From an uncultured Bacillota bacterium (lineage in GTDB: Bacteria; Bacillota; Clostridia; Oscillospirales; Oscillospiraceae): a stretch of DNA of 64,000 nucleotides. This document shows, piece after piece, positions 58,410-64,000 of the stretch. The notes beneath the pieces are model-generated. The model ran no database searches. It was not told the DNA's origin and was given only the letters and a program-made list of their open reading frames with translations. The DNA is taken from assembly GCA_947426945.1 (NCBI GenBank), contig CANEFX010000001.1:102188-166187 (forward strand). The letters are read 5' to 3'. A program made the translations under genes and the position numbers. Position 1 is the stretch's first letter. The number at the start of each line of letters is the position of its first letter.

Positions 58410-58928
58410 ATGGAAGCGTGGAGGGTGCTGAAAGAAGAAATTGAAGCGCAAATTGCCTTGACTTCAAACCAGCCGGATCAGGACATTCTGGATGTATTCA
58501 AATACTCCATCAGCAAGCTTGGTGCGGGTATTCCTCACGACGATCAAATTTTTTCCACATGGTTCTACGGCGCGCCGGATGTAACCTACGCGGCAGACTG
58601 GATTTATTTTCTGATAGAGCTGGCCCGAAGCGGTGAGAGTTATTCAATGCCAGCGCTGCACAAAATGGCGAAGTATTGGTTTGTCCATCCCTCACACTTT
58701 GGGGAATACTGCGGCTTGTTCCAACAGTACAGCTTTACAAAGCGTATCGACAGGATGCTGGATACATTGGACCGGGACTCCTTTATTGAGCTTTTAACCG
58801 TTTTCCGCAGCTATATCATGAATATCAATGCCTGGATATATCAGTACTGGCCTTGGGGCGTTTCCTACGCCGTACCTCGAAAGGACCGGGCGTATTATGA
58901 AAAAGGGCTTGAACTTCTTTCCCAATAA
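58410..58928 (+). CDS. Helical-bundle protein B2, cucumopine synthase C-terminal-like
   Basis: 172 residues, helical, paralogue of B1. AAAGGAGG precedes an in-frame GTG at 58404, which overlaps the A2 stop, and an ATG at 58410; both are usable. It keeps EAWRVLKEEIEA, LDVFKYSISKLGAG, STWFYGAPDVTYAADW and MNINAWIYQYWPWG. It completes the A-B-A-B block. 100 bases then separate it from livH. Confidence 0.6.
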   Translation: MEAWRVLKEEIEAQIALTSNQPDQDILDVFKYSISKLGAGIPHDDQIFSTWFYGAPDVTYAADWIYFLIELARSGESYSMPALHKMAKYWFVHPSHFGEYCGLFQQYSFTKRIDRMLDTLDRDSFIELLTVFRSYIMNINAWIYQYWPWGVSYAVPRKDRAYYEKGLELLSQ

Positions 58929-59029
58929 GCGCTTGTGTTTCCAGGTACAGGGTATGCTAAAACTGTGATTTAACGGCCGTCGCCAGAGGTATGTTTTAGA
59001 AACTAACCTGGCAGAAAGGATTGAAAACT

Positions 59030-59914
59030 GTGAATCCTGATTTAATATATTTCTTTCAGACATTGCTGAACGGCTTGGCGGTCGGCTCTATGTATTCTAT
59101 GATCGCCGTCGGTTACAGTATGGTCTATTGCTTACTGAACCGCGTAAATTTCGCCCACGGTGATTTGTATGTGTTTGGTACGTTTATTTCCTTCTCAATG
59201 ATGCAGATATTTCCAATTCCAGCGGCGATTTTATTTGCATGCCTGCTTGCAGGCCTGATTGGAATGACAATTGAGCGCACTGTATACCGCCCCGTCCGGG
59301 ACGCATTCCGCCTTGTTCCTATGATCAGCGCACTGGGTGCGGCATTGGTGTTACGTACTATTGCCCAGATCGTCTGGGGCACGGAGGCGCTGGCCTTTCC
59401 CTCTCTGCTGCCCGGCGGGTATCTTGAAATTGCCGGTTTGAAGCTCTTTTATAAAAATTTTGTAATCATCGGTATTTCTCTGTTCATCGTGATTGGGCTG
59501 ACCTGCTTTATGAGGTATACAAAACTTGGCCGTGCGACCCAGTGTATCGTGGAAAGTCTTTCCACCGCATCTTTGATGGGCATTCCGATCAACAGAATTA
59601 TTCCGCTGATTTATGCGCTTGGCGGTTTCTTCGGCGTGGTTGGGGGTGTAGCGTACTCCTCTTATTACGGCGTTGTCAGTATGGATATGGGCATCTGGGG
59701 TACCATCAAGGCATGGGCGGCCGTCATCCTGGGCGGTGTCGGCACAACCTATGGTGCATTTATAGGCGGACTGATTCTTGGCCTTGCGGAGACCTTTGCC
59801 TCGGGCTATCTGAGTTCAGCATACAAAGAAGCGGTCGGGTATATCGTTATCATCGCGATCCTGATGTTGAAGCCCACCGGATTGCTTGGAAAGAAAAGAA
59901 TCGAGAAAGTGTAG
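59030..59914 (+). CDS. livH: Branched-chain-type ABC transporter permease LivH
   Basis: 294 residues with about eight membrane helices. LivH features are GLAVGSMYSMIAVGYSMVYCLLNRVNFAHGDLYVFG at the start and GVGTTYGAFIGGLILGLAETFASGY near the end. The start is taken as the GTG at 59030, nine bases after GAAAGGA; a TTG at 59021 is closer. It forms the importer with LivM, LivG, LivF and the binding protein downstream. Such systems carry amino acids and also amides, urea or aromatic compounds, so substrate must be judged from context. Confidence 0.93.
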   Translation: MNPDLIYFFQTLLNGLAVGSMYSMIAVGYSMVYCLLNRVNFAHGDLYVFGTFISFSMMQIFPIPAAILFACLLAGLIGMTIERTVYRPVRDAFRLVPMISALGAALVLRTIAQIVWGTEALAFPSLLPGGYLEIAGLKLFYKNFVIIGISLFIVIGLTCFMRYTKLGRATQCIVESLSTASLMGIPINRIIPLIYALGGFFGVVGGVAYSSYYGVVSMDMGIWGTIKAWAAVILGGVGTTYGAFIGGLILGLAETFASGYLSSAYKEAVGYIVIIAILMLKPTGLLGKKRIEKV

Positions 59915-59924
59915 AGGTGGAACG

Positions 59925-60950
59925 ATGAAAAAGGCTGCATTAAAAGATTTTTTCTCCAAGAAGTCAACCCGCATTTTCCTGCTTGCAATTCTGTTTGCAG
60001 GGTTGACCGTCGCTCCATTTGTTACAAATACGCTGACAAAAAGAATTATCTCCACAATTTTTATTTATTCCCTGCTCTCCATGGGGAATATGGTAATTGG
60101 CGGTTTTACCGGGATGCTTAATCTGGGGCATGCGGCATTCTGGGGAGTCGGGGCATATATCACAGCAATCCTGATGACTGGCTACAATGTTCCTTTCAGC
60201 GCTGCATTTCTGGCTGCGGGTATCGGAACGGCCCTGGTCGGTCTGGTTGTCTCAATCCCCTGCCTCCGCCTGTCCACGGACTTCTTGTCGCTGATTACTA
60301 TCGCATTTTCTTATATCTTTTTGGCCGTTGTGCGTAACTGGATGTCTGTGACAAAAGGACCCCAGGGCATTCCTGGAATTTCCTGCATTAATTTTTTCGG
60401 TGTTGATTTCAGCAGCGCAAACGCCGTTTATTTTGTATTGTTTGCAGTGGCCGTTGTATCCTTTATTGTTATCAGCAACATTACAAAGAGCAAATTTGGT
60501 CTGGCCATGCAGGCTGTTCGGGACGATGAGCTCGGCGCCCGTTCTGCCGGCATCAAGCCTGCGCAGGTCAAAATCCTCTCGTTTGTAATCGGCACGTTTT
60601 TTGCGGGTTTGGCGGGAGCTTTGTATGCCGCATACATCGGTTATATCGGACCCAATACCTTTACCTTTGATACCTCAACTACAATTTTCCAGATGTGTAT
60701 CCTCGGCGGCCTTGGCTCCATCCCTGGCGCTGTTGTTGGCACAGTGTTCTTTGTGGTTATGCCAGAGACAATCAGAACCCTGGCTGTGTACCGCGTGGGT
60801 GTCGGCGGAGTGATTATGCTGCTGCTCATGCTTTTCCGTCCGCAGGGCATCATGGGTTCCCGCGCTTTTGCAACAAAAGATGGTATCCAGGAACGGATTA
60901 AGAACAAATTGATTGCCCGTAAAGTCGCTAATGTCCAAAAGCACGTTTGA
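59925..60950 (+). CDS. livM: Branched-chain-type ABC transporter permease LivM
   Basis: 341 residues, about eight to nine helices, with GNMVIGGFTGMLNLGHAAFWGVGAYITAIL and QAVRDDELGARSAGI, AGALYAAYIGYIGPNTFTFDTSTTIFQM as typical LivM blocks. ATG at 59925 follows GAGGTGG. It lies 10 bases after livH and 12 before livG, clearly one operon. Confidence 0.94.
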   Translation: MKKAALKDFFSKKSTRIFLLAILFAGLTVAPFVTNTLTKRIISTIFIYSLLSMGNMVIGGFTGMLNLGHAAFWGVGAYITAILMTGYNVPFSAAFLAAGIGTALVGLVVSIPCLRLSTDFLSLITIAFSYIFLAVVRNWMSVTKGPQGIPGISCINFFGVDFSSANAVYFVLFAVAVVSFIVISNITKSKFGLAMQAVRDDELGARSAGIKPAQVKILSFVIGTFFAGLAGALYAAYIGYIGPNTFTFDTSTTIFQMCILGGLGSIPGAVVGTVFFVVMPETIRTLAVYRVGVGGVIMLLLMLFRPQGIMGSRAFATKDGIQERIKNKLIARKVANVQKHV

Positions 60951-60962
60951 GAGGGGATTTGT

Positions 60963-61727
60963 ATGGGATACCTATTGGAAGTAAGAGATTTGAAAATGTA
61001 TTTTGGCGGTGTCCATGCAGTAGACGGCATCTCCTTTGAGGTCGGGCAGGGGGAGATTATTGGAATTATCGGGCCAAACGGCTCCGGGAAGACCACTCTG
61101 ATTAATGCGGTTACTGGCGTCTATAACCCCACGGCAGGAACCATTCTTTTTGATGGTATGGATATCACCAGCAAAAAAATGGAAAACCTGGTTTCTTTGG
61201 GTATTTGCCGAACCTTTCAGAATCTTAAACTCCATAAAGCATTGACAGTTCTTCAAAACGTTATCGTAGGAGAACATCTGGCCAACGATTCCAACTTTTT
61301 TGATGCGGTCTTTCGGACAAAGCGATTCCGGCAAAACGAAAAGCGTGCCAGAGAGCTTGCGATGACCGAACTGGAGAAGGTCGGTCTTGCCGGCAATGCC
61401 AGCGATTTTGTCAGCGAACTGCCCTATGGCATGCAGAAAAAATTAGAGATTGCCCGTGCGTTGGTCATGAAGCCGAAACTGCTGATTCTGGATGAACCGA
61501 CAGCAGGGATGAATTCTGTTGAGGCCAAGGAGCAGATTGATCTGGTAAAAAAGCTGAATCAGGAGACCGGACTTTCTGTAATTTTAATTGAGCACAACAT
61601 GAAACTGTTGATGAATTCTGTGAATCGGGTTTTGGCAATAGATGCAGGGAAAGAAATCGCCCGCGGTCTTCCGAGTGAAGTTCAGAACAATTCACGCGTA
61701 ATCTCCGCATATCTGGGGGAGGACTAA
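60963..61727 (+). CDS. livG: ABC transporter ATP-binding protein LivG
   Basis: 254 residues. Walker A is IIGPNGSGKTTLINAVTG near residue 39, the signature SELPYGMQKKLEIARALVM and Walker B LLILDEPTAGMNSVE are intact, and the H-loop is LIEHNM. As in LivG proteins it carries a C-terminal family extension. It supplies one of two ATPases of the importer. Confidence 0.95.
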   Translation: MGYLLEVRDLKMYFGGVHAVDGISFEVGQGEIIGIIGPNGSGKTTLINAVTGVYNPTAGTILFDGMDITSKKMENLVSLGICRTFQNLKLHKALTVLQNVIVGEHLANDSNFFDAVFRTKRFRQNEKRARELAMTELEKVGLAGNASDFVSELPYGMQKKLEIARALVMKPKLLILDEPTAGMNSVEAKEQIDLVKKLNQETGLSVILIEHNMKLLMNSVNRVLAIDAGKEIARGLPSEVQNNSRVISAYLGED

Positions 61728-61729
61728 GC

Positions 61730-62437
61730 ATGATACTTTCAGTTGAAAATTTATGGATGTATTACGGGCAAGTTCAAGCGCTGCATGATGTCAGTGTCTA
61801 TGCTGACGAGGGTGAAATTGTGGCTGTGATCGGCTTAAACGGAGCTGGAAAAACCACCCTGCTGAAGACCATCATGGGGCAGGAAAAGCCCGCCTCCGGA
61901 AAGATCAGTTTTAAGGGGACAAGCATACTCGGGAAAAGCACCAATGACATTGTAAAGGAAGGAATCGCGCTTGTTCCGGAGGGGAGGCAGGTATTTGCCA
62001 CCCTGAGCGTATATGATAATCTTATGGCGGGTGCTTATATCCGCAATGACAATAAAGAAATCCAGCAGGACATCGAAAAGTACTGCAAACGCTTCCCAAT
62101 TTTAGGCGAACGGCTGAATCAGCGTGCAGGCTATATGAGTGGTGGAGAGCAGCAGATGCTTGCGCTGGCCCGGGCGCTGATGAGCCGGCCGAAAATTATG
62201 CTTCTGGACGAGCCCTCCCTCGGCCTGGCCCCTGTGATTATCAAGGAGGTCTATGAGATTATTGAGGAAATCCGAAAAGAGGGCACTACCATTTTCCTGG
62301 TGGAACAGAATGCAAAACGTGCGCTGTCAGTATCAGACCGGGCTTATATTCTGGTGAACGGCGAAATCACGATGAGTGAAAAGAGCGAGACGCTTCTTAA
62401 TAACGACGCAGTCCGCCGGGCATATCTGGGAGTATAA
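61730..62437 (+). CDS. livF: ABC transporter ATP-binding protein LivF
   Basis: 235 residues: Walker A AVIGLNGAGKTTLLKTIMG, signature YMSGGEQQMLALARALM, Walker B IMLLDEPSLGLAPVI, H-loop LVEQNA. The start lies two bases after the livG stop. Typical LivF length. Confidence 0.95.
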   Translation: MILSVENLWMYYGQVQALHDVSVYADEGEIVAVIGLNGAGKTTLLKTIMGQEKPASGKISFKGTSILGKSTNDIVKEGIALVPEGRQVFATLSVYDNLMAGAYIRNDNKEIQQDIEKYCKRFPILGERLNQRAGYMSGGEQQMLALARALMSRPKIMLLDEPSLGLAPVIIKEVYEIIEEIRKEGTTIFLVEQNAKRALSVSDRAYILVNGEITMSEKSETLLNNDAVRRAYLGV

Positions 62438-62499
62438 ACGGGAATTGCTGCCACAGCTGTAAAATAAAAACTTTAAGAGTGGTTATTATTAGGTTGTAG

Positions 62500-62536
62500 C
62501 GCATTTTGGTGCGGGAGTCCGATGGCGAGAAATGCG
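62500..62536 (+). other. Hairpin between livF and the binding-protein gene
   Basis: CGCATTT (62500-62506) pairs with AAATGCG (62530-62536) with a 23-base loop. No U tract. It may protect the downstream binding-protein message, a common way to make more binding protein than ATPase. Confidence 0.4.
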
Positions 62537-62569
62537 TAACAATAAAATTAAAAACAGGAGTGAAGAAAA

Positions 62570-63814
62570 ATGAAAAAAATGTTGATAGCTCTCTTGACAA
62601 TTCTGATGCTGATTTCGTTGACCGCCTGTGGAGGGGGTACACAGCCTCCCTCTGAGGGATCGGGGAGCGGAAACAGCGTCTCAAAAGACCCAGGCACCTA
62701 CAAAATCGGAATCGGCTGCGCCATGACCGGTACATCAGCAACCTATGGCGCAATGATGAAGTGCGGCGCCGAAATGGCCATTGCGGAAATCAATGAGGCC
62801 GGTGGCGTGAACGGTCGTCAGCTGGAACTGGTCGCACTGGACGACAAACAGGATGCCTCTGAGGCCGCTCTGGTCGCGCAGCGCTTTGCAGATATGGATG
62901 ATCTGCAGTTTGTCATTGCCCACGGCGGTTCCGCGCTGACACTGGCCGCCGGGCCTATCTATGAAACTGCAAAGCTCCCCTTCTTCTCCTGCTGTTCTTC
63001 CTCTCCCTCTCTGACGCAGCAGGGATGGGAATATTATGTCCGTTTCGGTACCCGTGATGACGGCGTTGCCCCCTCCTGTGTCGCGTTCCTGAAAAATAAC
63101 CTTGGTTTCTCCAAAATTGGAATTCTCTATGAGAATACCGACTCTGGTGTGGGAAATTACGAGTCCTGTGTAAAGACTGCCAAGCAGCTTGGCGTGGACA
63201 TCGTATGTGCAGAGACCTATAATACCGGCCTGGAAAAGGATTTTTCCACCATTATTAATAAATTCCAGCGGTCCGGCTGTGAGGCAATGTGTATTTATAT
63301 GGCTCATGATGATGCCGGCCTATATTTGAATCAAGCCCACGCTCTGGGGTTTGATCTTCCCACCGCTGGCTGCTCTGGCATCGCCTACGCGACTACGGTT
63401 GAAATTGCCGGGGCTGACGCTATGCAGAATGTCTATATGCTGCTGGCTTTCAATCCCTACTCCGAACGTGAGTTCGCAAAGCAGCTGAATGCTCATTTTG
63501 ACGAGGCATGGAATACAGAGGATCTGCCTTCGGAACCCTGCGGCATTAGCTATCAGATTATTTACGCGTGGAAACAAGCTATTGAGGAAGGTGCCACAAA
63601 GGAGAATGTCGCGCAGTGGATCAAAAATACCACTGACGCCAAAGATTATGTATTTACCTTGGATCCGGCTCATGCACTCCAAGGTGACGACGTTCACTTT
63701 GAAGAGGATGGCGACCAGGTTTTAGGCGGTATCTCCATTATTAAGGTCGATGAAGCTGGTAATTTCTACGACTACGGCATGGAAGTTGACTCTACCGGCG
63801 TTGTCAGGGATTAG
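62570..63814 (+). CDS. Liv-type substrate-binding lipoprotein
   Basis: 414-residue periplasmic-binding-protein class I of the branched-chain amino acid (Peripla_BP_6) type. The signal ends in lipobox LTAC with Cys21, so it is lipid-anchored outside the membrane. The mature start has a GGG-T-Q-P-P linker, then IGIGCAMTGTSATYGAMMKCGAEMAIAEINEAGG and the typical GVNGRQLELVALDD. The ATG at 62570 follows AGGAG. A ligand-pocket change cannot be read by eye, so substrate is uncertain; context suggests an amino-acid conjugate. Confidence 0.93.
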   Translation: MKKMLIALLTILMLISLTACGGGTQPPSEGSGSGNSVSKDPGTYKIGIGCAMTGTSATYGAMMKCGAEMAIAEINEAGGVNGRQLELVALDDKQDASEAALVAQRFADMDDLQFVIAHGGSALTLAAGPIYETAKLPFFSCCSSSPSLTQQGWEYYVRFGTRDDGVAPSCVAFLKNNLGFSKIGILYENTDSGVGNYESCVKTAKQLGVDIVCAETYNTGLEKDFSTIINKFQRSGCEAMCIYMAHDDAGLYLNQAHALGFDLPTAGCSGIAYATTVEIAGADAMQNVYMLLAFNPYSEREFAKQLNAHFDEAWNTEDLPSEPCGISYQIIYAWKQAIEEGATKENVAQWIKNTTDAKDYVFTLDPAHALQGDDVHFEEDGDQVLGGISIIKVDEAGNFYDYGMEVDSTGVVRD

Positions 63815-63852
63815 TCCGGTTAATTGTCAGGAAAATAATAAGGAGATAATTC

Positions 63853-64000
63853 ATGGATAAGGTAATTCTCAACGGCGTGGACCTGAGCATTGAGGATGTA
63901 GTAAAGGTAGCGCGGAACGGGTACGGAGTAGAGATCGACGCGGGGTGCATGAGGCGGATCGCGGAGGTGCGCGATTACATGGAGCGGGAGTGGATGCGTG
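63853..64000 (+). CDS. Second aromatic amino acid / histidine ammonia-lyase, 5' part (cut by window end)
   Basis: ATG at 63853, seven bases after AAGGAG. The 49 visible residues read MDKVILNGVDLSIEDVVKVA, then RNGYGVEIDAGC, then RRIAEVRDYMEREWMR. L-S/T-IEDVV-x-VAR followed by V-E/L and a helix with R-x(3)-R is the usual N-terminus of the HAL/PAL/TAL family. The catalytic Tyr loop and MIO site lie beyond the window. It is the last visible gene of the acquired operon and differs clearly from hutH at 24312. A histidine lyase, a phenylalanine/tyrosine lyase or an aminomutase are all possible. Confidence 0.72.
   Translation, partial: MDKVILNGVDLSIEDVVKVARNGYGVEIDAGCMRRIAEVRDYMEREWMR

Overview
The window looks like a chromosome segment of a GC-rich Clostridia member, most likely an Oscillospiraceae-type gut bacterium. 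Supporting signs are Firmicutes ribosome binding sites, a tetrahydrofolate (THF) riboswitch, RNase J, a YmdB phosphoesterase, an SLH-domain lysozyme, NhaC and FeoAAB systems, and palindromic mobile repeats. Genus-level placement is inference. No tRNA, rRNA, CRISPR array or intact insertion sequence was found.

Layout. 1-1110: end of araA, then araD. 1250-3345: a 2-hydroxyacid dehydrogenase divergent from a LysR regulator. 3367-6613: a DtxR/MntR-type regulator divergent from feoA-feoA-feoB plus a tiny Cys-rich FeoB partner, with dyads that look like its operators. 6773-8416: a Na/phosphate cotransporter. 8468-26984: a dispersed histidine-degradation and one-carbon region. It holds ftcD-fchA, a THF riboswitch, folT-hutD-folC and a formate/nitrite channel on the minus strand. 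On the plus strand are hutU-hutI-Lrp and NhaC, then hutH, a DapF-like epimerase and a YerC/HisR-type repressor. fhs lies between these plus-strand groups on the minus strand. 27028-34811: housekeeping and hypothetical genes (MscS, SPFH-NfeD, WYL regulator, Spx/ArsC, a sugar nucleotidyltransferase fused to a degraded phosphomannomutase). 34880-37200: a probable structured RNA, RNase J and a 108-bp hairpin repeat. 37204-55365: gapA, a kinase-like protein, lepB, a YhaN/YhaO-like pair, ymdB, two DUF6056 paralogues, DUF1846, a PTS-like EIIC, an HD phosphohydrolase, ACT and PFL/DUF711 proteins, and the SLH-GH25 enzyme.

55444-64000 is different. It is visibly more AT-rich and starts near a fragment resembling a transposase C-terminus. 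It carries a LysR gene divergent from an operon of four small genes in an A1-B1-A2-B2 order, a full branched-chain-type ABC importer (LivHMGF plus binding lipoprotein), and the start of a second histidine/aromatic ammonia-lyase. The A proteins resemble DUF3830 cyclophilin-like proteins. The B proteins resemble the helical-bundle half of cucumopine synthase, an enzyme that makes an opine from histidine and 2-oxoglutarate. My working hypothesis is an acquired system for uptake and turnover of a histidine- or aromatic-amino-acid-derived opine, feeding the resident Hut pathway. This rests on remembered family resemblance and synteny, not on a search.

How the parts fit. Histidine is deaminated by HutH, hydrated by HutU and opened by HutI to formimino-glutamate. 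FtcD moves the formimino group to THF and FchA releases ammonia. Fhs can then recover ATP and formate, which the FNT channel could export. The THF riboswitch on folT-hutD-folC ties folate uptake and retention to this carbon flow.
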